The notes under the pieces were generated by a model, which saw only the letters and a program-made list of their open reading frames with translations, had not been told where the DNA came from and searched no databases. A stretch of 41,835 nt of DNA from Eggerthellaceae bacterium (GTDB lineage Bacteria > Actinomycetota > Coriobacteriia > Coriobacteriales > Eggerthellaceae). The stretch's first letter is position 1. Each line of letters begins with the position of its first letter. The translations under genes were made by a program, and so were the position numbers. Positions 27,167-35,974 of the stretch are shown one piece after another. Where the stretch lies: positions 1 through 41,835 of the forward strand of contig JALCHN010000014.1 in NCBI GenBank assembly GCA_022644775.1, given 5' to 3'.

Positions 27167-28408
27167 ATGGGAGAGATCAAGCGTCCGCTTGAAGGCGTGA
27201 AAGTCGTCGAAATGGCCACGTTCATCGCCGTTCCTGCCGTGGGCCGCATCCTTGCGGACATGGGCGCGGAAGTCGTGAAAATCGAATCGGCCAAGGGCGA
27301 CAACCTTCGTTTCACCGCGCCGAACGAGGGCCGTCCGTCCGACCCGCACGAGGATACGAACTTCGACCTCGAAAACGCCAACAAGAAGGGCATCGTCGTC
27401 GATTTGCGCACCCCCAAGGGCAAGGAAATCCTGTTCAAACTGCTTGATAAGGCCGATATCTTCCTGACCAACTGGCGTCCGCAGGCCCTTGCTCGTCAGA
27501 ACCTCACCTACGAGGACCTGAAGGAAAAGTACCCGAGCCTGGTGTACGGCAACCTGACCGGCTACGGCGAAAAGGGCCCCGACAAGGACCTGCCGGGCTT
27601 CGACTACACGGCGTTTTTCGCTCGCAGCGGTTGGAGCGGCTCGCTGTATCAGAAGGGCACCGTGCCTTCTAACCTGATCCCCGCACTGGGCGACCATCAG
27701 GGCGCTCTGGCCCTGACTGCCGGCGTCCTCGCTGCCCTTTACCGTGCCAAGCTCACCGGCGAGGGCGAGAAGGTGTCGACCAACCTGTTGCATACCGGCA
27801 TTTGGATCCAGTCCTTCCAGATTCAGGGCTGCCAGTACGGTACCGAGTTCAACGGCGTTTCCTATCCGTTCGATCGCCGCGAGAACCCGCTGCCTTATCA
27901 GCCCGCCGTCAAAACGTCCGATGGCCGCTTCCTGCAGGTAATGGGCCCGAACTTCTCCATCTACTGGCCGCGCATCATGAAGGCCATTGGCCGCGAAGAG
28001 CTCATCGACGACCCGGTGTTCGGCGATCAGAAGGCCATCCAGAATGCCGGCAAGGTGGGCGAAGCCTACGACATCGTGCAGGAAGGTTTCTCGAAGAAGA
28101 CCGCTGCTGAATGGATCGACATTCTCAACGAACTCGACGTGCCCGTCGCGCTGTGCCAGACCTACGAAGAGGTCGTCAAGGATAAGCAGGCTTGGGCTGT
28201 CGACACCTTCTACGAAATGGACTATCCGCGTGGTCCCAAGGCACTGGTTCGTCCTCCTATCGACATGGAAAACACCCCGCTTCCCGAATACAAGAAGGCG
28301 CCGCTTCTGGGTGAAGACACCGAAGCTGTGTTGTCCGACCTGGGCTATTCCGATGAGGAAATCAAGTCCATGGAAGAGGACAAGACGGTAGCCGCCTGGA
28401 AAGAGTAA
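27167..28408 (+). CDS. Type III CoA-transferase (CaiB/BaiF family, FldA/HadA-like)
   Basis: Moves CoA between carboxylic acids; in related pathways it passes CoA from the reduced product acyl-CoA to the incoming 2-hydroxyacid. The 413-residue protein starts LEGVKVVEMATFIAVPAVGR, then ILADMGAEVVKIE, KGIVVDLRTPKGKEI and GNLTGYGEKGPDKDLPGFDY. The likely catalytic Asp176 is in LGDHQGALALTAG, followed by ALYRAKLTGEGEKV. The family is certain. The FldA/HadA-like role comes from the adjacent dehydratase genes, which are in the same order as in fld/had clusters. It is the first gene of unit B. Confidence 0.9.
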   Translation: MGEIKRPLEGVKVVEMATFIAVPAVGRILADMGAEVVKIESAKGDNLRFTAPNEGRPSDPHEDTNFDLENANKKGIVVDLRTPKGKEILFKLLDKADIFLTNWRPQALARQNLTYEDLKEKYPSLVYGNLTGYGEKGPDKDLPGFDYTAFFARSGWSGSLYQKGTVPSNLIPALGDHQGALALTAGVLAALYRAKLTGEGEKVSTNLLHTGIWIQSFQIQGCQYGTEFNGVSYPFDRRENPLPYQPAVKTSDGRFLQVMGPNFSIYWPRIMKAIGREELIDDPVFGDQKAIQNAGKVGEAYDIVQEGFSKKTAAEWIDILNELDVPVALCQTYEEVVKDKQAWAVDTFYEMDYPRGPKALVRPPIDMENTPLPEYKKAPLLGEDTEAVLSDLGYSDEEIKSMEEDKTVAAWKE

Positions 28409-28429
28409 GCGTTCCATCAGGCATCGTAT

Positions 28430-28461
28430 CGAGGGGCTCGCGTGTTGGGGCGAGCCCCTCG
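28430..28461 (+). other. Intercistronic hairpin, CoA-transferase to dehydratase
   Basis: CGAGGGGCTCG (28430-28440) pairs perfectly with CGAGCCCCTCG (28451-28461) around 10 bases; no T-run follows. Similar hairpins occur at other junctions of this operon. Confidence 0.6.
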
Positions 28462-28507
28462 CTTCCCGAGCAGCCGGGTCGAGTTCGATCCGGGAGAAGG
28501 AGTTCAT

Positions 28508-29737
28508 ATGACTGAATTGACACCTGCGAAAAGCGTTGCGGGCAAGGTCGTCGCCGCTGTGGCGAACAACGTCTACGAAAGCGCCATCGAAGCGAAGAAG
28601 AACGGCGAGAAGATCGCATGGATCTCTTCTAACTTCCCTCAGGAGATTCCTACGGCGTTCGGCCTGCACTGCGTGTACCCCGAAAGCCAAGCTGCGGCCA
28701 TTTCTGCAAAAGGCGCTGGCCAGACCATGTGCGAGCATGCGGAAAACGAGCTCGGTCTTTCCAACGACATCTGCGCGTACGCACGCATTAGCCAGGCCTA
28801 TGCCGACCTTGGCAAATGCCCCAATGGAGAGCGCGAGATGCCGCTGCCCGATTTGGTTCTCTGCTGCAATAACATCTGCGATTGCATGTTCAAGTGGTAT
28901 GAGAACCTCGCGCGCACGCTCAATATCCCCATTGTGATGATCGACGTGCCGTTCAACAACAAATTCGACGTCGACGACAAGCGCATCAAGTACATTCGCG
29001 GCCAGTTCGACCAGGCTATCAAACAGCTCGAGGGCATCCTGGGCCAGAAGTTCGATGAGAAGAAGTTCGAAGAGGTCTGCAAGATTTCCTCGCAGGTTGG
29101 CGAAGAATGGCTGAAGGCGACCAAGTACCTGAACTACAAGCCGGCTCCGTATAAGGGCTTCGACCTGTTCAACCATATGGCTGTTGCCACTATGGCCCGT
29201 GGCCAGAAAGAATCGCTCGAGGCGTTCAAGGAGTTCAACGCCGAATGCGAGCAGTTCATCAAGGAGCACAAGTCCACGTTCAAGGGCGATGAAAAGCACC
29301 GCATCATGTTCGAGGGCATCGCTTGCTGGCCGTATCTGGGCGTGACCTACAAGACCCTGAAGAACATGGGCGTCAACGTCACCTCGTGCGTCTACGGCCC
29401 CTCGTTCGCCTTCACCTACAAGAACCTCGATGAAATGGCCGCGGCGTATGCGTCCATGCCCAACGCCACCAATCTCGAGCGCGCGACCCAACTGCGCGAG
29501 GAACTGTGCCAGGAAGGCAAAGTCGACGGCGGCCTTGTGCACATCAACCGCTCTTGCAAGATGTGGTCTTCGTTCATGCCCGAAATGGCTCGACGCATTT
29601 CGCGTGACCTCGACATCCCCGTCGTCATGTTCGACGGCGACCAATCCGACCCGCGTAATTTCAGCGAAGAGCAGTACGTCACGCGCGTTCAGGGTCTCGT
29701 CGAGATCATGGATAGCAACGCGAAGAAGGGGGAGTAG
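28508..29737 (+). CDS. 2-hydroxyacyl-CoA dehydratase, FldB/HadB-like subunit
   Basis: One half of an oxygen-sensitive heterodimer that removes water from a (R)-2-hydroxyacyl-CoA by a ketyl-radical mechanism, giving the 2-enoyl-CoA. The 409-residue protein is of the HgdB/BcrC family. Cysteines suited to bind the [4Fe-4S] cluster are Cys89 (NDICAYAR), the group Cys119/120/124/126 (LCCNNICDCMF) and Cys350 (NRSCKMW), with spacing like HadB. The ATG at 28508 follows GAGAAGGAG. The partner begins 3 bases after the stop. A benzoyl-CoA reductase role is less likely because only a single activator gene of HgdC type is present. Confidence 0.9.
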   Translation: MTELTPAKSVAGKVVAAVANNVYESAIEAKKNGEKIAWISSNFPQEIPTAFGLHCVYPESQAAAISAKGAGQTMCEHAENELGLSNDICAYARISQAYADLGKCPNGEREMPLPDLVLCCNNICDCMFKWYENLARTLNIPIVMIDVPFNNKFDVDDKRIKYIRGQFDQAIKQLEGILGQKFDEKKFEEVCKISSQVGEEWLKATKYLNYKPAPYKGFDLFNHMAVATMARGQKESLEAFKEFNAECEQFIKEHKSTFKGDEKHRIMFEGIACWPYLGVTYKTLKNMGVNVTSCVYGPSFAFTYKNLDEMAAAYASMPNATNLERATQLREELCQEGKVDGGLVHINRSCKMWSSFMPEMARRISRDLDIPVVMFDGDQSDPRNFSEEQYVTRVQGLVEIMDSNAKKGE

Positions 29738-29740
29738 GCA

Positions 29741-30868
29741 ATGGCCGACATCAAAGAACTTCTGGAAGGCTTCACCGAAGTCGCCGACCATCCCAAGGCC
29801 GAACTCGATCGCCATATTGCCGCCGGCAAGAAGGTAATCGGCGTGGGTCCCTACTACGTCCTGGAAGAGCTCGTCTATGCTGCGGGTGCAATTCCCTTCG
29901 GCGTTTGGGGGCGCGTGGGAACGGCCTCGAAGGCGCGCGAGTACTTCCCGCCCTTCTATTGCTCGATTTGTCAGATGACGCTTGAAATGGGCTTGAACCA
30001 TGAGCTCGACAAGCTTTCGGGCATCATGCTCACAGCGCTGTGCGATACCCTGCGCGGAGCTTCGCAGAACTTCCGCGTTGGCGTCACGCAGGTTCCGATG
30101 ATTTTCGTAACCCAGCCGCAGAACCGCGCCACCGAAGCCGGCCGCCAGTACGCTATCGATTCCTACACCGAGTTGAAAACCACGGTGGGCGAGGCGTGCG
30201 ATACGATTATCGACGATGACAAGCTGGCGGAAGCCATCAAGCTCTATAACAACTGGCGCGCCGCGATGCGCACCTTCCTTGCTGAGGCGGCCAAGCACCC
30301 CGCGCTTGTGAGCGTTGCCCAACGTGCCGCGGTGGTCGATGCCGGCTACTACATGGACAAAGCCGAGCATTTGAAGAAGGTCGAGGCTCTCAACGAGCTC
30401 CTCGCTGCTCAGCCGGCCAGCACCGACGGATTCAAAAAGGTGGTGCTTTCGGGCGTCTACTATGACATCCCGGCGCTTACCCAGATTCTTGATGAGAACC
30501 ACTTCGCCGTGGTTGCCGACGACATAGCCAAGGAGTCCCGTGCCCTGCAGCTGCAGGTTTCCGAAGAGGGCGATCCTACCGTGGCGCTGGCAGAGGCTTT
30601 CTGCAAGGCGGGCAACGACTCGATTCTTTTCGACGAGAACAAGGGCCATGTCGCCCATGTGGCCGATCTGTACAAAGAATCGGGCGCCGATGGCGTGGTG
30701 CTGCTGCTTGCGAAGTTCTGCGACCCCGAAGAGTTCGATGCTCCGCATGTGGCCAAGGCCTGCAAGGACGCCGGTGCGCCGTTCGTTCAGATCGAAATCG
30801 ACCAGTCGACGGAAAGCTACGAACAGGCACGCACCCAGCTCGAAACGTTTGCCGACATCATCGGCTAG
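29741..30868 (+). CDS. 2-hydroxyacyl-CoA dehydratase, FldC/HadC-like subunit
   Basis: Second subunit of the dehydratase, also of the HgdB/BcrC family. The 375-residue length is typical. It has IGVGPYYVLEELVYAAGAIP near the N-terminus, cysteines in FYCSICQMTLEMG and ALCDTLRG for a second cluster, and a C-terminal lobe with LLLAKFCDPEEFDAPHV. The 3-base gap to the previous gene suggests coupled translation and a 1:1 complex. Substrate specificity cannot be read from the sequence. Confidence 0.9.
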   Translation: MADIKELLEGFTEVADHPKAELDRHIAAGKKVIGVGPYYVLEELVYAAGAIPFGVWGRVGTASKAREYFPPFYCSICQMTLEMGLNHELDKLSGIMLTALCDTLRGASQNFRVGVTQVPMIFVTQPQNRATEAGRQYAIDSYTELKTTVGEACDTIIDDDKLAEAIKLYNNWRAAMRTFLAEAAKHPALVSVAQRAAVVDAGYYMDKAEHLKKVEALNELLAAQPASTDGFKKVVLSGVYYDIPALTQILDENHFAVVADDIAKESRALQLQVSEEGDPTVALAEAFCKAGNDSILFDENKGHVAHVADLYKESGADGVVLLLAKFCDPEEFDAPHVAKACKDAGAPFVQIEIDQSTESYEQARTQLETFADIIG

Positions 30869-30879
30869 CGTGCTGCATA

Positions 30880-30906
30880 CGGGCCCGCGCCGCATGTGCG
30901 GGCCCG
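30880..30906 (+). other. Intercistronic hairpin after the dehydratase
   Basis: CGGGCCCGC (30880-30888) pairs perfectly with GCGGGCCCG (30898-30906) around 9 bases; only TTC follows, so at most weak termination. Confidence 0.55.
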
Positions 30907-30931
30907 GTTCACTCAGGGAAGGAGAGAGACT

Positions 30932-32206
30932 ATGAGTGAAACGATCCAGAAGAAAGGCGGATTCCATTACGCCTTTTTGATTGTTGCCTCGTGCATCGTC
31001 ATCACGTGCATCCCCTGCGCGTTGGTGCTCAGTTGCGCAGGCATCTACTTCAAGCCTGTTGCCACCTATTTCCAGGTGTCGACGCCTGAATTCACCCTGT
31101 ACTTCAGTATTTTGAACATCGCAATGATGATTATGCTGCCTATTGCGGGCAAGCTGATGAGCAAGATAGACCTGCGGGCCATTTTGAGCATTTGCGCGGC
31201 GATCGACGGCGTTACCTATTTGGCCATGTCCCAGTTCTCTGCTGTATGGCAGTTCTATATCGCCGGCGTGCTGCTGGGCATCGGTACCGCTCCGCTCATT
31301 TACCTGTCGGTTCCTACGTTGATCAATGCATGGTGCAAGAAGAAGGTCGGCTTCTTCATCGGCCTGTGCATGGCGTTCACCGGCATCGGCGGCGTGATTT
31401 TCAACCCGGTAGGCACCGCGTTCATCAATTCCGGGGCCGATGGCTGGCGCACCGGCTATTTGGTGTTCGGCATCATCATGCTCGTCGTGACGCTTCCCTT
31501 TACCCTCTTCGTCGTGCGCTCTAAGCCTTCGGACAAGGGGCTTGAGCCCTACGGTGCCGAAGAGGCCGTGTCTCAAGAAGGCGCGAAGTCTTCCGAGCCG
31601 GTGCTCGGCGTCTCTGCAAGCAAAGCCATGAAGACTTCCGCGTTCTTCGCGGTGGCTGCCTTCTGCTTCCTCATCACCGTTAACCAGACCGTGTACCAAT
31701 TCCTTGCCTCTTACTGCCAGTCCTTCACGGGCTCCGACATCGCGGCTGCCGCCGGCATCGTGGCGAGCGCTTGCATGGCCGGTCAGGCTATCGGCAAGGT
31801 TATCCTTGGCGCGGTGAACGACAAGTCGATCAAACTCGGCATGTTCATGGGCATTGGTTGCGGCATCATCGGCGTGCTGCTCATGTGGCTGCTCCCCTTC
31901 GCGGTTGCGGTTCTTATGGTCGGCGCGTTCCTGTTCGGATTCGTGTACGCCTGCACCACGGTGGAAACCCCGCTTCTTACCCGCGGCGTGTTCGGTTCCC
32001 GCGACTACACCAACATTTATTCCCGCGTTTCCATGGCGGGCACCCTTGGCGCCGTGATCGCCTCGGTGTTCTGGGGCTTCATCATCGATATGCCCAACGG
32101 CTTCTCGATCATGTTCATCCTGAGCATCGTGATTATGGTTCTGTCCGCTCTGCTTGGCGTCTTCGCCCTCAAACAGGGCAAGAAGCTCGAACAAACGGCT
32201 GAATAA
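30932..32206 (+). CDS. MFS transporter (unit B)
   Basis: A 424-residue protein with about 12 membrane segments, a first helix FLIVASCIVITCIPCALVL, motif A-like GKLMSKIDLR, and a central charged loop (about 195-230). The general look resembles the oxalate/formate antiporter-type MFS carriers, which often exchange a substrate acid for its product. It probably handles the 2-hydroxyacid or the reduced acid of the pathway; exchange is only an inference. AAGGAGAGAG precedes the ATG at 30932. Confidence 0.87.
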   Translation: MSETIQKKGGFHYAFLIVASCIVITCIPCALVLSCAGIYFKPVATYFQVSTPEFTLYFSILNIAMMIMLPIAGKLMSKIDLRAILSICAAIDGVTYLAMSQFSAVWQFYIAGVLLGIGTAPLIYLSVPTLINAWCKKKVGFFIGLCMAFTGIGGVIFNPVGTAFINSGADGWRTGYLVFGIIMLVVTLPFTLFVVRSKPSDKGLEPYGAEEAVSQEGAKSSEPVLGVSASKAMKTSAFFAVAAFCFLITVNQTVYQFLASYCQSFTGSDIAAAAGIVASACMAGQAIGKVILGAVNDKSIKLGMFMGIGCGIIGVLLMWLLPFAVAVLMVGAFLFGFVYACTTVETPLLTRGVFGSRDYTNIYSRVSMAGTLGAVIASVFWGFIIDMPNGFSIMFILSIVIMVLSALLGVFALKQGKKLEQTAE

Positions 32207-32214
32207 CCTTTGGG

Positions 32215-32237
32215 GCGGCGCAGCGTTTGCGTCGCCC
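32215..32237 (+). other. Intercistronic hairpin after the MFS gene
   Basis: GGCGGCGCA (32215-32223) pairs with TGCGTCGCC (32229-32237), one G-U pair, 5-base loop, followed by CTCTCCCTC. The 140-base gap to the acyl-CoA dehydrogenase holds nothing else clear. Confidence 0.45.
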
Positions 32238-32346
32238 TCTCCCTCGGGCCAGCGCCCAATCCTCCTTCGAGGGCGAAGGAACGCACATTACCCTTCGCCC
32301 CCTCTATTTCTGTCGCCGAGAAGGCGTCCGTGAGAAAGGAACGAAC

Positions 32347-33510
32347 ATGGCAATTGACTTTTCCCTCACCGACGAGCAGGAGCTGCTCGTCGACAGCGTG
32401 AAGGAATTCTGCGAACGCAATCTCGATGAGCAGAAGATCAACGATATGTACGCGAACTACGGCATGTCCGACGAGCTTATCAAGGAATATCTTGATGCGG
32501 GCTTCGGTCTTATGGGCATTCCCGAAGAGCAGGGCGGCGTTCCGTGCGACCGCGTGACCCTCGGTATCCTTACCGAAGAGTTCGCCCATCATGCCGGTTG
32601 CGTGACTCCCTTCCTGAATAACACGCTCGCGATGCGCGATATGCTCGATTTCGGCAGCCCCGAGCAGGTCGAATTCTGCATGAGCCACTACATGGAAACG
32701 GGCAAGCCCATCTTCTCGCTGGGCTTTTCCGAACCGGGTGCCGGTTCCGATAACGCGTCGATGAGCTCGGTCACCGTCAAGCAGCCCGACGGCACCTACC
32801 TGCTCAATGGCCAGAAGACCTGGGTGACCGCCGGCGAAACGCTGCCTTACGTGCTCGTGGTCGCCAAGGACGAAGACCCGTCGCCCAAGAACCGCACGAT
32901 GAGCATGTGGCTGGTCCCCAAGGACACCGAAGGCCTTACCACGGCGCCTCTGCACAAGATCGGTCAGCAGATCATGCCGTTCTGCGAGATGTATTTCGAC
33001 GACGTGAAGCTCACTGAAGATATGCGCGTGGGCGAACCCGGCCGCGGTTTCTTCAACCTCATGAAGAACTTCGAGATGGAGCGTTGCCTGATCATCGCCC
33101 AGAGCGTGGGCCTCGCCCAGGCTGCCATGGACGATGCTGCCGCCTACGCGAGCGAGCGCGAGACGTTTGGCAAGCCCATCGGCGACTATCAGCTCATCCA
33201 GCTCAAGCTGGTCGAGATGGAAACGGCTATTCAGAACACGCGCAACATGCTCTACCACACGCTGTGGAAGATGGATAATGACGAGAGCGTGCGCATCGAT
33301 TCGGCGCTGCTGAAGCGCTACGGCGCCATGAACTGCGAAAAAGTGGCCAGCGAGGCCATGCAGATCTATGCGGGTCTTGGCTTCACGACCGAAACGCGTT
33401 TGGGTCGTCTGTGGAAGGACCTGCGTGGCAACGAAATCGCTGGCGGCACCGACGAGATCATGGTCTACATCGCGGGTCGTCAGCTCGTGAAGCAGTACAA
33501 GCGTAACTAA
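32347..33510 (+). CDS. Acyl-CoA dehydrogenase / enoyl-CoA reductase 1
   Basis: FAD enzyme of the acyl-CoA dehydrogenase family, 387 residues. In this setting it most likely works in the reductive direction, enoyl-CoA to acyl-CoA, as AcdA or CaiA do. Signatures are FGLMGIPEEQGG, FSEPGAGSDNASM (FAD and substrate loop), LNGQKTWVTAG, RETFGKPIGDYQLIQ, and catalytic Glu370 in AGGTDEIMVY, as in CaiA. No etfAB genes are in the window, so the electron donor must be encoded elsewhere. AAAGGA precedes the ATG at 32347. Confidence 0.92.
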   Translation: MAIDFSLTDEQELLVDSVKEFCERNLDEQKINDMYANYGMSDELIKEYLDAGFGLMGIPEEQGGVPCDRVTLGILTEEFAHHAGCVTPFLNNTLAMRDMLDFGSPEQVEFCMSHYMETGKPIFSLGFSEPGAGSDNASMSSVTVKQPDGTYLLNGQKTWVTAGETLPYVLVVAKDEDPSPKNRTMSMWLVPKDTEGLTTAPLHKIGQQIMPFCEMYFDDVKLTEDMRVGEPGRGFFNLMKNFEMERCLIIAQSVGLAQAAMDDAAAYASERETFGKPIGDYQLIQLKLVEMETAIQNTRNMLYHTLWKMDNDESVRIDSALLKRYGAMNCEKVASEAMQIYAGLGFTTETRLGRLWKDLRGNEIAGGTDEIMVYIAGRQLVKQYKRN

Positions 33511-33531
33511 TCGAGCAGTGAGGAGCGTTCC

Positions 33532-34299
33532 ATGTTCTACTTGGGAATGGACGTAGGTTCTACTGCGACCAAATGCATTGTGGTGGATGGCTCCGGAACG
33601 ATTGTGGGCAAGGGGCTTGCGCGCGGAGGGGCGGGGACGAAGGCTCCCGCTGCCGCCGAAGCCGAGGCCCTTGCCCAAGCTCAGGTGAGCGAGAGCGAAA
33701 TCGAGACGATTTGCGCAACGGGCTACGGTCGCCATTTGTTCGACCAGGCCAATATGGAGAAGTCAGAGCTGTCCTGCCATGCGAAGGGCGCTTCGAGGTT
33801 GTTTCCCGGCGTGAGGACGGTAATCGATATCGGCGGCCAGGACGCCAAGGTGCTGCGTCTTGGCGTCGGCGGTTCGCTTGAGAACTTCGCGATGAACGAC
33901 AAGTGCGCTGCTGGTACGGGGCGCTTCCTCGACGTGATGGCGGGCGTGTTCGGTTGCGACGTGTCCGAGCTTTCCGACTACGACCGCCAGTCCGACCATT
34001 CGGTGTCCATTTCGTCTACGTGCACGGTGTTTGCCGAATCTGAGGTCATTTCAAAGCTTGCATCGGGTGAATCCATCTACGATGTCGCCGCCGGCGTTCA
34101 CGACTCGGTGGTAGACCGCACGGCTGGCCTGGCGAATCGACTGGGCATCGTGCCTCCCGTCGCGATGACGGGCGGAGTCGCTCTTAACGACGCGCTTCGC
34201 GAGCGGCTTGAGAAAAAGATCGGCTACCCGATTCAAACGTCCGAACTCGCCCAGTTCAACGGGGCGTTCGGAGCAGCTATCTACGCGCTTGAAGCGTAG
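33532..34299 (+). CDS. 2-hydroxyacyl-CoA dehydratase activator (HgdC/FldI-like ATPase)
   Basis: Homodimeric [4Fe-4S] protein that uses ATP to inject one electron into the dehydratase. The 255-residue ASKHA-fold protein has GMDVGSTATKCIVVD (phosphate 1), IDIGGQDAKVLRL, MTGGVALND, and the two cluster cysteines Cys125 (NDKCAAGTGRFLDVMA) and Cys164 (SSTCTVFAESEVISKLA), as in HgdC. It starts 21 bases after the dehydrogenase. Its presence confirms that the two upstream subunits are an ATP-activated dehydratase. Confidence 0.93.
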   Translation: MFYLGMDVGSTATKCIVVDGSGTIVGKGLARGGAGTKAPAAAEAEALAQAQVSESEIETICATGYGRHLFDQANMEKSELSCHAKGASRLFPGVRTVIDIGGQDAKVLRLGVGGSLENFAMNDKCAAGTGRFLDVMAGVFGCDVSELSDYDRQSDHSVSISSTCTVFAESEVISKLASGESIYDVAAGVHDSVVDRTAGLANRLGIVPPVAMTGGVALNDALRERLEKKIGYPIQTSELAQFNGAFGAAIYALEA

Positions 34300-34325
34300 C
34301 GACGGTCGTTTCGGCTATGCGAGAA

Positions 34326-34356
34326 CGAGGTACGGCGAGGGAGAAGCCGTACCTCG
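34326..34356 (+). other. Intercistronic hairpin before the ligase ribosome site
   Basis: CGAGGTACGGC (34326-34336) pairs perfectly with GCCGTACCTCG (34346-34356) around 9 bases. It ends just before the ribosome site (AGGTAGGGA) of the ligase, so it could affect ligase translation or RNA processing. Confidence 0.6.
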
Positions 34357-34377
34357 CGAAGGTAGGGAGTGTGCAGC

Positions 34378-35961
34378 GTGTCGAAAAGTGGGATACGGCT
34401 CTACAACGAGTCTAGGGAGCATGTGCCCCAGGAGTCGTTGATGAGCTTGGTGGAGGCCGGGTATCGGTATTCGCCGGGCAAGGCGATGATCGTTTGCGGC
34501 GATCGGACCCTCACCTACGGTGAAGCGTTCGTGCAAGCACGCTCGCTTGCCTGGTATATACGTTTCCAGCTTCATATTGATTACGGATGCACGGCGCTCG
34601 TGTCCATGCCGAATCGCGTTGAGTTCCCCGTTATCGTCGCGGCACTGCAGATGATGGGCATTCGCATCTGCATGGTGTCGAATACCGGCGGTCGCAATGA
34701 TTTTGCCCATGCCGTCGATTTGGTGAAGCCCGACTTGGCCATCGTGGCGCTCTCCCGAGCGGTCGACCACCTGCGGGCCCTCGATGTTGCGTTTCCCGTT
34801 CTCACGATTGACGATGGCGCAGCTGGCGGCGATGAGACTATCGAGCATGCCATGCGCATGGTCCCGCGCGACCAGCGGCTTGAGATTACTGCCTGGTCGG
34901 GCGAAGACACGGCGATCGTGCTCTTTTCGTCTGGGTCGACGGGCAAGCCGAAAGCGATCGCCAATCGGTCTTCTTCGTTTAAATCGAATGCTTATAAGCT
35001 GTCTTCTGCGCTTGGGATCAATCGAGACGACGTGCTCTACGTTCCTGTTCCCTTCGCGCACGTCTACGGAATCATCGGCATGTACGCCGCACTGCTCCAG
35101 GGTGCCACGATGGTCACGATATCGAAGTACTATCCTGAAGCTTCGCTTTCTGCGCAAGCAAACTCACGCGTGACGGTGTACTTCGGCGTGACGACGATGT
35201 ACATGCGCGAGATGCGCGTGAATGCAAACGACGGATGGGACCTTTCCTCGCTTCGGCTCGGCATGCTCGCTGGGGCGCCTTGTCCGGAATCGGCGATTCG
35301 GGAATTCGAAACGCGTTATGGGTGCACGCTTGTGCAGTCCTACGGTATGACCGAAACGGCAGCGACGCTTACCGTGAACAGCGTCAACGATCCGCTGCCC
35401 GTTCGTGCCAAGAGCGTGGGGGTTCCCATTCCGGGTGTCCGCATAGAACTGGCGCCTGAAACGGGGGAGATTCTCGTGAAGACGCCTGCTCTCATGATCG
35501 GCATTGTGAGCGGGGAAGGGTACAAATTAGTCGATGTCGACGAGGACGGCTGGCTGCATTCGGGCGATATCGGTCGTTTTGACGATGAGGGGCGACTCTA
35601 CATCGTGGGGCGCATTAAGGACATTATCATTCGCGGGGGCATCAACGTGTTCCCCAAGGAGGTCGAGTCGGTGTACCAGGGGCATCCCGATATCGAGATG
35701 TGCTGTCTCGTGGGGTATCCCGATGCGGAGCTCGGCGAACGCACCTGCTTATGCGTCATCCCGAAAACCGGACATACAATCAACGCTCGTGCGATGCGCG
35801 ACTACGCGAAGGGCGTGCTCGAAAAGTGCATGCTCCCCGACACGGTGATGCCCTTTGATACGTTTCCGCAGCTCGCGAATGGTAAAATCGACAAAAAAGC
35901 GCTTCGCGCGCAGGTAGAGGATGCGATGAGCAACATTAAGCATCCGGGTCTACCTTCATAG
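34378..35961 (+). CDS. Acyl-CoA ligase (AMP-forming, ANL superfamily)
   Basis: Activates a carboxylic acid to its CoA thioester with ATP through an acyl-adenylate. The 527-residue protein has the phosphate loop SSGSTGKPKA (184-193), SYGMTETAAT, the hinge region GWLHSGDIGRFDDEGRLYIV and GRIKDIIIRGG, and adenylation Lys503 in LANGKIDKKALR. The start is most likely the GTG at 34378, 10 bases after AGGTAGGGA; a GTG at 34369 is too close to that site. Like FldL in the fld cluster, it may prime the cycle so that the CoA-transferase has a CoA donor. Confidence 0.9.
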   Translation: MSKSGIRLYNESREHVPQESLMSLVEAGYRYSPGKAMIVCGDRTLTYGEAFVQARSLAWYIRFQLHIDYGCTALVSMPNRVEFPVIVAALQMMGIRICMVSNTGGRNDFAHAVDLVKPDLAIVALSRAVDHLRALDVAFPVLTIDDGAAGGDETIEHAMRMVPRDQRLEITAWSGEDTAIVLFSSGSTGKPKAIANRSSSFKSNAYKLSSALGINRDDVLYVPVPFAHVYGIIGMYAALLQGATMVTISKYYPEASLSAQANSRVTVYFGVTTMYMREMRVNANDGWDLSSLRLGMLAGAPCPESAIREFETRYGCTLVQSYGMTETAATLTVNSVNDPLPVRAKSVGVPIPGVRIELAPETGEILVKTPALMIGIVSGEGYKLVDVDEDGWLHSGDIGRFDDEGRLYIVGRIKDIIIRGGINVFPKEVESVYQGHPDIEMCCLVGYPDAELGERTCLCVIPKTGHTINARAMRDYAKGVLEKCMLPDTVMPFDTFPQLANGKIDKKALRAQVEDAMSNIKHPGLPS

Positions 35962-35974
35962 CAGGAATCGAGGC

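Noticed and set aside
27095-32194. A 1699-residue open frame on the minus strand opposite the dehydratase operon
   Set aside because: It runs antisense across the CoA-transferase, dehydratase, MFS and junctions. The translation has no recognisable domain and a composition typical of the complement of GC-rich codons. The plus-strand genes are clearly real.
28508-34299. ATP-dependent benzoyl-CoA reductase instead of 2-hydroxyacyl-CoA dehydratase
   Set aside because: The families are related, but that enzyme needs two different ATPase subunits. Only one HgdC-type activator is present, next to a FldA/HadA-like CoA-transferase, and no ring-cleavage genes are seen.
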